The position numbers and the translations under genes are program-made. From the NCBI RefSeq assembly GCF_030272615.1, contig NC_081412.1, forward strand, positions 672,463,823 through 672,525,822: a stretch of DNA of 62,000 nt. Direction: 5' to 3'. The DNA comes from Cryptomeria japonica. Taxonomy: Eukaryota; Streptophyta; Pinopsida; Cupressales; Cupressaceae. The notes under the pieces are model-generated. The model was given only the letters and a program-made list of their open reading frames with translations. It was not told where the DNA came from and made no database searches. This document shows, one piece after another, positions 46,298-58,436 of the stretch. Within the stretch, counting starts at the first letter, position 1. Each line of letters opens with the position of its first letter.

Positions 46298-48429
46298 AAC
46301 GTGCTATTCTATGTGGGTCCGCCTCTTAATTCCATTTCCGTTTCATCCAACCATTTTTCGATGATAAATCTGTCTTGTCAGACAGTAAAACGTACCTAGC
46401 TAGCTCATGTGGCATCCCCCCACTCATCATGTTCACCATTCCCTCACCGTTACTCCCACCTCTCGTTAGCTCTACCTAAAGTTTATATATTTAAAACTAT
46501 TTCTCCCACCCAGTCAATCTCCATATGCATATAATTTGCAATCGAGCAAATTCTCATTTTCCTACCTACTCCTAGCCTGTACTAAATCTGAAGCTTTGAA
46601 ACAGGTATGAACATCCATTGAAGCATGATAAAAGGATGCTTTTGTCATATATCGAAGTTAGAAATGCTCTGATAAACATGTATGTAAAGATGTGGATTGT
46701 AGGATGCATTCATTGAAGGATTTTTTTAAGTTCTCCAACTATCATATTTTAAAGTTTAATATGTCTCTCTATATCATTATCATTCTGCCATTTATTTGTT
46801 CCTCATTTTATATGTTCCTCAAAGTGTTTCCCATATTACTTTTTAATATTTTCTTCATTATTCTTTGTGTTCGAATTTTAATAATTATCAAGTCATATTT
46901 TAAAAAGTTGTCATAAAGAAAATAAATTAATTTTAAATATAATTTTAAAAATAGTGTTAAAATCAAAATTCCTTAATCAAAATGGAAAAGTTTTTTTATG
47001 AAAATATTTACAAGAAGGAATAAGACAAATGAATGTATATTCTTTATTATTTTTAATTATGTTAGTTATGATGCATATAAAAAAATTGTCAACTATAAAG
47101 AGTTTTTGTTAGTATGTTATGAACATTACAATCTACCCCTTATTTTCATTACAGATAGGTTATACCTCTTAACATAATTATATATATTTAACATTACAAT
47201 ATACCCCTTATTTTCATTACAAATAGGTTACACCTCTAACATAATTATATATATTTAAAATTGTTATTATATCATCATAAAAATTTTATCTCAATTTTTT
47301 CAATTTTTTTGTCTATTAAGTACATGTCAAATAATCACACTCACTTTCTTGAGTCCCTAATGTTATAATCAACGTGTAATTGGCTCAAGTTTTAGAGAGA
47401 GTATATGCCTGTGAATGTCAATGTTAGGAGCTTGATAGTAAATCAATGATATATTTTCTCAATAACCTCTTGATTGATTTTGAGAGTATGTTTGTTTATA
47501 CTATTGAATTGCCATGTAGTCTTGATTACTTCAATTTTCCAATACAAATGCACCCATCCACTCAATAAACAATCTACATTTTGAATTATTAAGGATATTT
47601 TATGCTATCACGTTTTTGAAGTTACAATCGTTATCTCTCTAATTCATGGTAAGTGAAATCACAATGCCTACAACCTTAAATCCTCCTCTCTTTTTTTAAC
47701 TCTTTGATGTAAGAGAAATCATCATATATTTTGTGATGCAACAAAGTAGATTCATCAATTAAATTTGAACTTTGGCATAGGAAATTTTTGAACCAAACTT
47801 TGATACCCTTGGTTGCACACCCAATCTCATCTACTTTTGGTATTTCTTTACTAGACATTATAATATGTAAAGATATGAAATATCAAAAGTTTGTACTAGG
47901 TCTATCAAATATTACACATCTTTATTCTTTAGAAAATGGTGGACACTGTAGTTTTTTTTAATCTCTTTCTCAAATTTGCTTCATTGTTTCCCAACTAAAT
48001 ATTGGATGACTAATGGTAACATTATCACATCTATTTTATTTTTTTTAAGTGTTAAGGGTATCTTTTCCATCTACCTTGTACCTTGTGAATAGGATTCATG
48101 GTTATGGGAATAGTATCAACTTTCTTAGATTGTTGCATTGGACTAGTAAAGGACATTGTCATTGAACTTAGTAACTAAAGGTTTAATGACTATTTTCCTC
48201 TTGAAATTTTCTTGCAACTAGACATGAGTAGTTGAGGAATCAATATTTGCTTGTATGGGGGCCTCAACTTGAGTCTCAAGATGATTTCTTTCTTAGGAGA
48301 AGATAAAATTGATTTTTGTAGAGTAAATATGGAGGAATATTTTCATGGACAAGTGTACTTTTAAGAGATGGAGATTTGAATCGAGAAGTGATGTCATGGA
48401 AATGGGGACAAGGCAACAACAAAGTTCAA
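46298..48429. other. AT-rich stretch, no gene recognised
   Basis: Contains a 68-bp two-copy tandem (47123, 47191) and many poly(T) runs. A 60-residue minus-strand frame at 47676-47858 has no known motif. The sequence near 48430 may mark the end of the gypsy LTR. Confidence 0.4.
47123..47258. repeat. 68-bp tandem duplication
   Basis: ACATTACAAT.TACCCCTTATTTTCATTACA occurs at 47123 and 47191, followed both times by TAGGTTA.ACCTC and ATAATTATATATATTTAA. Confidence 0.85.
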
Positions 48430-48798
48430 TGTTAATAAGTTAGTTTCAACCATAAAAACAAAACAAAGAACTCAAACCATTCCAAACATATCAAAAGAGA
48501 TTTCAAAAAGCATGAAAGAAGTTTAACAAAATAAAAGAAAGGAGAAGAGCCTCCCTAAGATGCTTCCATGATGCCTTTTGATGCTTCTCCCTTATTTCTC
48601 CCCTCTCCAAGTCCCAAATGAGAGTACCTCTCAGCTTTTAGCACTAGCCATGGATGCCATATGGAGATTCAAGATGGTTGAATATGATAAGCAAATGCTA
48701 TGCAAGTGTAGATAGTGATGCTATGAAAAAGCTCTATGCTAATACCAGTATAACACCAATACTCTAATACTTCCTCCTTTGCTTGAGGAGAAGGGTTC

Positions 48799-48806
48799 TA
48801 TTTATA
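48799..48806 (-). promoter_or_regulatory. LTR TATA box
   Basis: Minus strand TTCTATAAATAGAACCC, about 1.36 kb into the LTR, would start the element transcript some 30 bases further down. Confidence 0.6.
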
Positions 48807-49439
48807 GAAGAAATGGGGAAATGAAGGGTTAAGATTGAGCAATCTCAACAAACGTTAGGATTGAAAGATATTCAATCCATGTGAGACTTTCAACCCAATC
48901 CCATGTTGACAAGTGTCACCATGAGGAGGCTTGAGAGGAGAGATAAGGAGCATTAAATGCTTGAGGGGACATGATGGTTACCCTAGTCAAAGAAATAAAT
49001 GCTTTGAAGAGACCCATGAGTCAAATGGTTAAGTTAGAGGAAAGTCTCTAACCAAAGGTAAAAGGTGAGTTAATCATAAATGGTTATGTAAGAGTCTTTA
49101 ATGGTTTGGAAGACTTTAGAGGTTAACCATTTGAAGACTTAAAGCCTTTAATGGTTATTGAAGACTTTGAGGGCTTTGAGAAGTGACTCCAAGTTGCTTA
49201 GGAATGTGACAATATTTAGGGGATGGATTAGGCTAATTAGGAAGGGTTTAGAAGAATCTAGAAGGGGTTTAGGCATGCAAGTGGATTTTGTAGGAAAATG
49301 CAAGTGAGAGGAATTTTGGTATTTTCAATTAAAATAAAATCATTTATTTCAATTAAATGGTGTAAGTTGCGTTTGGATAAATATTTAAATAAATATTAAT
49401 TTATTTACATAATAAAAAGAAGATAAAGTATTAAATGCT

Positions 49440-49592
49440 TGAAGACTTTGAGAGAAACCATTAAAGGCTTAAGAAGACTCTAGAAGGAAGCCATTAAGTT
49501 TGAAGACTTTAAGGGAAACCATTAAAGGCTTAAGAAGACTCTAGAAGGAAGACATTAAGTTTGAAGACTTTAAGGGAAACCATTAAAGGTTT
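49440..49592. repeat. 61-bp tandem array in the LTR
   Basis: Units starting TGAAGACTTT at 49440, 49501 and 49562, with AAACCATTAAAGG and AAGAAGACTCTAGAAGGAAG inside. The third unit is partial. Diverged copies continue towards 49060-49180. Confidence 0.9.
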
Positions 49593-49645
49593 CAAGTGGG
49601 TAAGGATAAATAGGATTTGAAATAAATAATTTTTTTATTTAAAAT

Positions 49646-49882
49646 AGTTGCGCAACTTGCATTTGTAGGAAAATGCAAGTGGGTGGAGGATAAAGGTGAT
49701 TTAAATAAATGATTTATTTAAAATAGTTGTACAGCTTGCATTTGTAGGAAAATACAAGTGGGTGGAGGATAAAGGTGATTTAAATAAATGACTTATTTAA
49801 AATAGTTGTGCAACTTGCATTTGTAGGAAAATACAAGTGGGTGGAGGATAAAGGTGATTTAAATAAATGTTAATTTATTTAA
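49646..49882. repeat. 79-bp tandem array in the LTR
   Basis: Three units start AGTTG at 49646, 49725 and 49804 and share CTTGCATTTGTAGGAAAA, AAGTGGGTGGAGGATAAAGG and a palindromic AAATAAATGATTTATTTA part. A related TTAAATAAATATTAATTTAT palindrome is repeated just after. Confidence 0.9.
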
Positions 49883-50163
49883 ATGTGAGAGGTGGGGTTT
49901 TGGGGGATTTAAATAAATATTAATTTATTTAAATGTGAGAGAATATTTAATTAAATAAATATGATTTATTTATTTAATTAATGGTTTGAATTTGTTAAGT
50001 GAATTAAATCAAATAAATTGAATAATTTATTTAATTAATAGGAGAAGAGGGTTAAGATGAATTAATTAAATATATTAATTTAATTAATTATTAATTGATG
50101 GTTAAATAATCAAATAAATACTAAATATTCATTTAATTAAGTGGACAGATTTATGTGACTACA

Positions 50164-50176
50164 TTTGCCCCTCTTT
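50164..50176 (-). other. Polypurine tract of the minus-strand gypsy element
   Basis: Minus strand AAAGAGGGGCAAA immediately before the LTR start TGTAGTCAC. Confidence 0.8.
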
Positions 50177-52580
50177 GAGACAGTGTGGTTTTATCACGTC
50201 GTTTCAAAGAAAGAAAAATAGGTGTGAAGAAATATGCCCCATAAATGTTAATTTAGTGGGTGGTATGCCCCCTCCAGAGATGGGCCAAATTTTTTTGAAA
50301 AATTGCGTGATCTCTCGAAAAAGAACAAGAAGTGGAGGGGAGGTAGAATAGAAGAAATTAGCAATAACGGTGAAAGAATGGAAGAAAAATAGAGTGAAAA
50401 CGGAGAAATGGCAAGCCAGTGAGTACCTATAGGTTATGCAGGAGATACGGTGCAAATGTGGTGTTGTGCTTTTGAATGATGCTACATAATTGATCAAAAT
50501 GGTTGGACAATCTGGTGCAATTGGTTAAATTGCCCCAGTCGAGTCAAAGTGTGACAGTTTATGTTAGTTGGTCTTTTGGATAGGATAAAGTCTGAGGAAG
50601 TGAATCAAAGTGACCTGATGTGACTTGGACAATTGATGTAATTGCCTGATGAAGTCAAGGTATATGAAGCAAAATTCTCGTTGAGACGTAGAAAATTGAT
50701 ATAATCGTCCATTGGATTGTGTTTGATTGGTTGATCAATTGATAGTGTGTGCATGTGATGGATGGTTGTGGGGAATCATGGCAGCCCCGTTGAGACTAGG
50801 TCATTATGATAAATGCCTAATGTAGTCTAGGATTACCATGATTGATTACCTATTGAGACCCTAAGATACTTGATCAGAGTATCTGTTGATAGTCTAGGTG
50901 TGCGTGAGTCGATGTATCTATGTAGATAGAGTAACTTGCTTGATTATGTGGATGACTAAGGATGGGAAGCACAATCCCTCCTTTTAGAGATGGATGGTGA
51001 TGAATGTGGCTTGATTGGGTTGATGGGATACAATGAAGGGATTTATCATGATGACTAAGATAGGGAGGGTGGGGGGGTTCGATGTTAGATAGAATAAATG
51101 GAGGACCTATGACTCATTCCTATGGAAGAAGAGGAAAATAGAGGATGCACCCATTGTTATTACTATGTATGAATGATATGTATCTATTATGAATGTATGG
51201 ATGGATAGAATGAAACAGAATGCAATATATACAGATGAGATGGAATGACGATCCATAGTGCTTTATTTTTCATCACTGAGCTATAAAATGTTGTAAGACA
51301 ATACAAGCAACTTGACATAATGATTCAAGATGACCTTAGTATTTCTTACATGGATTTTGATATAGCAAGTTAATACAAGCAACTTGATATAATGGATCAA
51401 GTTGACCTAAGTATTGCTTGTGGAATAGACAAGGATTATCTCCTTTCATGCATGACTTGGATCGTCCTCCTTGATCTTAGGCTGATCATAACCTGAGATA
51501 AGTGCATATCATAATAAGAGATAAAACCTTTATCCAATTTGGATGAGGTAGGAGGAACCAAAGAAAGAGCATTGTACCTACAAACAAATAGTATATACAT
51601 AAAGAATAAAGAATATGGATCCTTGGTAATAGTTCATGCTCATATGGTTGAGGTATACACTGTAGTCAGCAAGCCGTAGTGATCTATGACAGCATTTTTG
51701 CCTATGATCACATAGCTTAGTGAACTTCCCACGTAGACACCATTAGTACATGCCCCAGAACTTCATTGGAATAATGTGTCGAAGATACACAAACAATGCT
51801 ATAGGAACCTGATATAAATAACTAGCCCATAAATCAACCAAGTATTTGATAGCATAAACAGAATTTTCTTGTCAAAGAAAATGTCATCTTGTCTTTGTTT
51901 TGGTAAGGAAGGATGCATCCTTGTTGAAGACAGTTTTGAGTGTTGATGTTGATTGTGTGGTCGATTGATAAGCGGTCATTTTGTGGAGTATATAACAATG
52001 TTTGTTTGGTATCTGCACAGATGAGTATGTACAATGTGTTGCCATGTTTTTGATTGATTTTTAATGTTTTCTGATGTTTTTGGATTTTGTTGATTTGATT
52101 TCCAATGTTTTTGATATTTTGGTGATTGTTTTGAATGTTTTTGGATTTTGTGAGACAGATTTGAATGAAGAACTCCACGAATCACAAGTAATGTAGAAAT
52201 CCACTTCCATCAATAGGTTAAGGGCATTGCCCCCAGTATAGGCAGGACCATGAAAAAGCGGGATGCAAGACACATGAGGTACTATCTCTTTATTGCAGAT
52301 CAATAACCAGCCATGGTGTAGACAGATGGATGTGTGTGTAATGAATGTGATCGCAACAAGCTTGAAGGATAATGGAGCCATAGCCTTTACGAGTGACGCC
52401 TATTTGCCAGGTTTTCACCATCGTACTTACCCAAGGTGCCACCGAAGTGGTTGTTCACCGTTTGGATGCATGATTTTTCTTTACTTTTTTGATGTTTTTT
52501 ATATTTTCTTCAAGACATTTATCTGAATGTTTTTGGATTGTTTTTCTGGTATGTATGAGAGCCTGATACTCTGTACAGCT
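50177..52580 (-). other. Gypsy 3' untranslated region
   Basis: 2.4 kb between the pol stop and the polypurine tract. No extra ORF with a recognisable domain on either strand. A TGTTTTTGATTGATTTT-like low-complexity run lies at 52040-52150. Two copies of ATACAAGCAACTTGA(C/T)ATAATG.ATCAAG.TGACCT occur at 51301 and 51374. Confidence 0.55.
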
Positions 52581-53970
52581 TTACATATAAAACTGTTTGA
52601 GGTGCATGCTGTTGATCGGATCTACTAGTGGTTCTCCTTCTGAAGTAGCCAACTGATATGCCTCGAACCCAAATACAATAGCGATAACATATGGACCCAA
52701 CCAATTTGATTCAAACTTTCCTTGATGTTCTCGGTTGGGTTGGATACGAGGATTTTCTTGAAGAATAAGATCACCTACCTCGAATGTATGAGGCTTAACT
52801 CAATGATTATAACTTCAGCTCATGCATTGCTGATAGGCTTTCAGGTGGTTGTATGCAGCTTGTCACTTTTCACCAAGTAGCTTTAAGTCCTAAAGACGTG
52901 ATACTCTGTATGCTTCATCATCTATCAGATTATGCAAGGAAACCTGTAGTGATGGTATCAAAACCTCAATTGGTAAGATAGCTTCGACACCATAGACCAA
53001 TGAGTATGGAGTAGTGCCTATAGGGGTTCGATATGCCCATAGTACTGGATTCAATTGAACATGCCAATCACGACCAGCATCATTAACTATCTTCTTTAGG
53101 ATCCTTAATATGTTTTCGTTTGATGCTTTGGCCTGACCATTGCCTTGTGGGTAATAGGGAGTGGAAAAGCAGTTTTGGATGTGAAACTTCTCATAGAGTT
53201 CATGGACATCCTGATTTTTGAAAGGAAGACCGTTATCTGTGATGATGGACATGGGTACACCATACCGGTAGATGATGTAATTGAGGATGAATAAGGCGAT
53301 CTGCTTGTCGGTAACTTGGGTAAGTGGAACAGCTTCGATCCACTTTGTGAAGTATTCGGTGGTGGTAATAATGAATTTACGACCATTGGATGAAGATGGA
53401 TGGATTTTACCCACAAGGTCAAGACCCCATTGACAAAAGGCCATGGTGTCATGATTGGTTGCAATTCTTGTACCGGTGCATGTATTAGGTCGCCATGAAC
53501 TTGGCATTTCTTACACTTTCAGACAAAGTAGTAGGAGTCTTTTTCCATAGATGGCCAGTAGTATCCAGTGCATAGGAGTTTCTTGGCGAGTGATAGACCG
53601 CTTGCATGGGTTCCACAAATTCCTTCATGTACCTATTCCAAGGCCTTTGTTATCTCATCTTATTCCAAACATTGAAGGAGAGTACCATCAAGACTGCGTC
53701 GGTATAGGGTTTCAGCAATAATGGTATATCGAGCGGTTTGGCGAATGAAGGTTTTACGTTGGTTATTCGATTGGTTAGAAGGAAGGGTGTGATCGCGGAG
53801 ATAGGTGTAGAACTCACCATACCATGGGGATTTGGAACCGACAAGATGACATATCATCTCAGATTCGGGGATATCATAAGCAGGGATCCATAGCTGTTCT
53901 ACTAAGAACTCGTAGCGTGTTGAATTCTGTGGAAGATCTAGGAGAGATGCAATAGTAGCCATAGCGTTAG
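52581..53970 (-). pseudogene. Gypsy integrase
   Basis: N-terminal part (53962-53660), then an HHCC-type zinc-binding region split by stops (VHEGICGTHASG, TGYYWPSMEKD, KCKKCQ; about 53640-53490). The catalytic core at 53507-52890 has CQWGLDLVGKI (first Asp), IITDNGLPFKNQDV (second Asp) and NGQAKASNENI, where the usual catalytic Glu of NGQAEASN reads Lys. The GPY/F module follows (KFESNWLGPYVIAIVFGFEA), ending QFYM and a stop at 52581-52583. A frameshift lies near 53520-53600 and stops occur near 52800. Integrase inserts the cDNA into the host chromosome; the Glu-to-Lys change alone should abolish it. Confidence 0.9.
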
Positions 53971-53995
53971 TAGCTCGATTCTGATCTTGGGGTAT

Positions 53996-54907
53996 CTACT
54001 CAAAGGTAATTGTAGTAAATGATGCTTTTAGACTGTCCACCTTTTGCTTGTATGGCATGAGCTTGTCATCCTTGGTCTGATATTCATCAGTTTTTTGTTG
54101 AATGACCAGTTGGGAGTCACCATATACTTGGAGTTCTTGTAACTTCCACTGTATGGCTAGCTTGAGTCCTGTGATCAAAGCCTCATACTCTGCTATGTTG
54201 TTGGTGCATGGAAATGTGAGCCTGTTAGACTTCGAGATACTGTCACCTTGAGGTGTGATAAATAGAATGCCTGGCCCCGAGCCATGCCTAGTGTATGAAC
54301 CATCAAAATATAGTTTCCATGGTTGTGCTATTGTGATCATGAATATCTCTTCATCTAGAAAATTGGAAATGAGAGGATAATCACCTATGAGTGGTGCTTC
54401 AGCCAACTGATTTGCAATAACTTGTCCTTTGATAGCTTTACAGTCGACATACTCGATGTCAAATTCACTTAGAATCATCATCCATTTGGCCAAGTTTCTT
54501 GTCAATGCTGCTTTGCTAAGTAAATACTTGAGTGGATCAATCTTTGCAATGAGTTGTACTCTGTGTGTTAACAGATAGTGCCTCAGTTTAGTGGCTGCTA
54601 AGATTACTGCTAGGCAAGCTCGCTCAATAGGTGTGTAATTGAGTTCATAACCAACCAGTGTGCAAGAGATGTAGTAAACGACACATTCTTTGCCTTCTGC
54701 ATTATACTGTGCCAGCAGTACACCCAATGCTATATTTGTTGCCGATATATAGAGTAATAATGGTCTACTTGGATCTGGTGGGATCAACAATGGCGTATTC
54801 ATGAGATAATCTTTAAGCATCTGAAATGCTTGCTGGCATCTAGCATCCCATTGAAAGTAGATGTTCTTGTGTAGCAGGTGTGTGAATGGGTGACATTTAT
54901 CTGCCAA
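53996..54907 (-). pseudogene. Gypsy dual RNase H
   Basis: The first, RT-linked RNase H (LLYISATNIALGVLLAQ, where the first catalytic Asp is replaced; YTPIERACLAVILAATKLRH; KIDPLKYLLSKAALTRNLAKW) is followed by a tether and an archaeal-type RNase H with all main residues (LYFDGSYTRHGSGPGILF, CTNNIAEYEALITGL, VYGDSQLVIQQ). Gain of a second RNase H with decay of the first is the recognised pattern in Tat elements. It is continuous in frame with RT except for stops near 54908 and 55045. Confidence 0.92.
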
Positions 54908-56056
54908 CTATGCAATGAATCTGCAGATGGATTGAAGCCACCCTTGTAATGTCCTTAGCTAACTGATATTCTTTGGTGGTGGCATGTCCATGATTTCTTT
55001 GACCTTTGTTGGATCGACCTGAATGCCTTTGCTTGAGACAATGTATCATGGAAGTTTCTTGGAGGTTACTCCAAAGACACATTTCTTTGGGTTGAGTCGA
55101 ATAGGATATTGTTCTAGTCTATCAAAGATCTGCTCTAATATGTTCAAATGATCTTCTGTTGTGAGTGATTTTGCTAGTAAGTCATCAACATAATCTTCCA
55201 TTATAGTATGCATCATGTCATGGAAGATGGTGGTCATTGCTCGTTGATAGGTCACTCCTGCATTCTTTAGACCAAAAGGCATTACATTCCAGTAGTATGC
55301 GCCTGATAGACATGTGAAGGTTGTCTTATGTTGATCCTCTGGTGCGATCTTGATTTGATTATACCCTGAAAAGCCATCCATGAGTGAAAGTATGGCATGT
55401 CCTGCTGTCAGGTCTACTATGATGTTGATATTTGGTAGGGGTAAGTCATTCTTAGGACATACCTTATTCAGATCTCTGAAGTCAGTACAAATGCGAATGC
55501 CCCCTTTTGGTTTGCCGATAGGCACAATGTTGGATATCCAATCCACATAATCAATGGGTCTAATGAAGCCAACATCCAGAAGTTTCTTGAGTTTAGCTTT
55601 GACTAATACTACAATCTGAGGATGCATCTTATGAAGCTTCTGCTTGACAGGCTTGGCTCCTTCCGCTATAGTGAGGTGATGCATGACTAAATCTGGATCA
55701 AGACCAGGCATGTCTACATATGACCATGCGAAATTGATCTGGCGCTTCTGGAAGAATTCTAAAAACTTGGGTTGTTCCTTTGAAGTTAAAAGAGATGCCA
55801 GATGTATGAGGTGAGGAGTTTCAAGAGTCCGATGTTTGAGGTGAGGAGTTTTAGGAGTCCCCACATTGTATTCTTTGGTTTCTTCAATGAGGATCATTGA
55901 TCGTTCCCACTGTGTGCTATAGGGAAGGATGTTAAACCTTTCATCCTTAGGCACCTTAGAGAGGTTTTCACCGTTGGATACGCTCTTTCTTTTTACTTTT
56001 GTAGGATCAAACAGTGCCATAGTGTGGTTTTCACTAGAAGATCCATGTTTTATCAT
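54908..56056 (-). pseudogene. Gypsy reverse transcriptase
   Basis: A 336-residue open stretch (56056-55046) carries the RT: VGFIRPIDYVDWISNIVPIG, KGGIRICTDFRDLNKVCPKN, ILSLMDGFSGYNQIKIAPED, KTTFTCLSGAYYWNVMPFGL, the catalytic YVDD (residues about 289-292), and RLNPKKCVFGVTSKKLP. The thumb/connection continues in frame past a stop (55043-55045) through WLQSICRFIA to 54908. The open region before RT (EFFQKRQINFAWSYVDMPGL) is the usual gypsy lead-in. All core RT residues appear intact. Confidence 0.93.
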
Positions 56057-56125
56057 TATATTTTTGTAGCTAAAAGGTTTGGCATCTACCCCAAAGTATG
56101 CTACGCTATTAAGTTCTATGGTGGA

Positions 56126-57382
56126 TCAAACTTTGTGATCCCCACTTGGTATGTTATCCCATAAGTCCAAGAAGTCAATGATTGCCTCGTCATTTTGGAA
56201 GTGGTCAAGACAGGGGGGACTAGGTTGGTTCCATTCGATGAGTTCAGGATGGATAATGGGCATTACCTCATCGATTAGGTTAAGTTCATTAGATGTATCA
56301 GTGAGGGTTAAGATGTTGTGGTGAAGATCATTGATGGTACTCTCCCTATCAGAATCAGGTGTAGGATGAGACATAGGGTCTGTGGAATAATTTTCCAGCT
56401 CAGGAACTCAAGAGGTCTTTATCTGTGCTTCTCCGTAAACAGGGATGTCTTTGCAGGGTGGAGGTAGTGATTTGTCTTCCTCATTTGAAGTATTAAGCTA
56501 GATAGAATCAAATTCCCACTCATGTGAGTCAGTCTCTGAGTCACTTTCTAGGATCTGGTTACTGTACCATACTGGAATATCCTTTGAGTTAAACACTGTA
56601 GGTGTGATTGGTTGATGTACCTTTAAGATGATCGAGGTTGTAGGAAGGATTATAGGGAGCAATGAATCCGATACAGAGAGTATTGGTAGTGTTGAGTCTC
56701 CCACTTCTACTGGAATTGCCAGTGTTGTTGATACTGCTGAGATTTCTGATATAGTTGCTGCTGCTAATGGTGCTATTGATGTTATTGCTATTGCTAATGG
56801 GATTACTGGTTTGATTGGTGGGAGGATTGGCATTGGTGATAGTTGTGTTGGGATTTTGAGCCTCAATGGGGCAGTTGCAATGGTGTTTGATGTTGCTTTG
56901 ATAATGAAAGGTGTCCTCTTTGCAATAGGTTGGTATAGTGGTTTGTTGGGTTTTCCTTTGAATCTAAGCTTAGGAAAGATTTTCTTTTCAAAGCCTAGGC
57001 CTGCATTATCTTTGGATTTTAATTCTGATAGCAGAGGTTCATGTCTTCCTTGTTTGCAAGATCCCAAAGAACTCTAACCATCATACCCCATTCTTTGCAT
57101 AATGAGGAGGCCTTTGCCATACCGATCTGTGGGAAGTGTAGCTTGTGGTATATCAGTAGTGATGGGATCTTTATAGATCCATTCCATTAAGTCCTCATCT
57201 TGGGTTTCTTCTTCTTGACTCTTTCCAAGGATGAAAGGCGTCAAAGCACATGCTGGCATGATCAGGGGTTGCTGAAGTAACTGCTGTGGTTTGCCATTTG
57301 TTCTAGGAGAAGTGGGCATTTGTCCCACACAAAAGAGTTGACTCAAGTTATATTCCCCAAGACCTTCCTCTGCTATTTTCAT
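56126..57382 (-). pseudogene. Linker between protease and RT with a G-patch
   Basis: In frame with RT. At 57121-56990 it reads YGKGLLIMQRMGYDG, a stop at 57071-57073, SSLGSCKQGRHEPL and NAGLGFEKK, fitting the glycine spacing of a G-patch (RNA-binding or helicase-cofactor motif). A Pro/Ile/Ala-rich low-complexity stretch (56930-56620) and an acidic tail (SDSETDSHEWEFDS) follow, then HPTPDSDRESTIN to 56126. G-patches after protease are known in some retroelements; its role in plant gypsy elements is not known to me. The plus-strand frame opposite (56628-57077) is an artefact of the biased composition. Confidence 0.6.
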
Positions 57383-57609
57383 CTTAAGATTTTCTTGCTT
57401 GGGTATAGGGGTGTTTGAATTGGCAAGAGAGGTAGGACTTATGTATTAGGTGGAGGAGATAACTTCTCTATTGTTAGGAACGGTAATCTCTGGTTGATGA
57501 CTGATGTTATGACAATATCCAAAGGGGTTTGCATTGCCCAGGATTGTGATCTCTACACTGTTATGTGGGAACTTGATACATTGATGGTAGGTGGATGGAA
57601 CGACTTGTA

Positions 57610-57870
57610 TGGCATGTATTCAAGGTCTTCCTAACAATAGATTGTATGGCAGAGGAAGGTCCAGAACCTGACAAATGATGTGTTTTACCATAGGGTCCAC
57701 TCGAATTTGTAGTACCACAACTCCTTTGGATGAGTGATCTGCATCATCATAAGCTTTGATTGTAATCTTCTTGCGAGGATCCACGGATTCAATGGCATAT
57801 CCCAAAGCTGTGACTAGTTGCAGTGTACAAATATTTAGGCTTGCTCCATTGTCGATCAAGACTCACTTGA
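57610..57870 (-). pseudogene. Gypsy aspartic protease
   Basis: VLIDNGASLNICTLQLVTAL has the retropepsin-like active site, with DNGA in place of DS/TGA. It continues with DPRKKITIKAYD, VVLQIRVDPM and LPLPYNLLLGRP, the flap and ILGxxW-equivalent end. A stop splits it from upstream sequence at about 57860. It would process Gag-Pol. Confidence 0.85.
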
Positions 57871-58436
57871 TCCTGTGCTGGTTGATAAACCCTTCAATAT
57901 GGAGTGAGGCGTTATGAGGTTTCTGGAAGGATGTGTTGTCACTTTCAGAAAAAGTGAGACAAGGTGATGATCTTAGATTTCCAACCATGGCTTGGAACTG
58001 ATCTGTGTTCAAATTTGCAGGGACTGATGCCTCTTGGAGAGCTTGATCCAAGATTGTTTTATGAAATGGAGATAGACGCAATAACTCTAAAATGGATATA
58101 AACGTAGGCGTTTTGTCTAATTGTTCCACAAGATTGTACTGCTTTGGTATGGATGTGGTATCTTATGGAGCTGCTTTTATGGTAACCTTGCCGCGACGTG
58201 TAACAACATTGCAGTTGGAACTAGGTGTATTTTTTATGGTAATAGTTGCAATTTGTTCATCGACATCATACAGGTGATTCACAGTGTAATTATATGTAGC
58301 CTGTGTATAATCAGTGGTATCAGTGTTTCTTCTGGAAGTGGAAGGACCCCTTTGATCTTGTGATGGAATCGGATTTTGGAACATCAGATGATCATTGTTT
58401 GTTGTCTTTGGGTTCTATCCTTCGATTTCAATATCA
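57871..58436 (-). pseudogene. Gag-protease spacer of the gypsy element
   Basis: Open pieces (58384-58163; 58129-57863) in the same frame as protease, with QKPHNASLHIEGFINQHRIK leading into the active site. A Ser/Thr/Asn-rich part has no known domain. Tat elements usually have such a spacer. Confidence 0.55.

Larger units (their letters stand above)
48430..50163 (-). repeat. 3' LTR of the minus-strand gypsy element
   Basis: On the minus strand it starts TGTAGTCACATAAATCTGTC at 50163, directly after the polypurine tract. U3 is built of tandem modules (79-bp and 61-bp arrays), followed by a TATA box at 48799-48806 and an R/U5-like part. The far end is uncertain: TGTTAATAAG at 48430 is a candidate. 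Confidence 0.7.

Noticed and set aside
48430-50163. Array-like 61-bp and 79-bp repeats considered as a CRISPR or satellite
   Set aside because: Units are contiguous with no unique spacers, and they sit inside an LTR next to a polypurine tract.
56628-57077. 149-residue plus-strand open frame rich in Ile/Val/Ala/Gly
   Set aside because: It is antisense to the Pro/Ile/Ala low-complexity linker of gypsy pol, which is in frame with RT. Biased codons keep both strands open.
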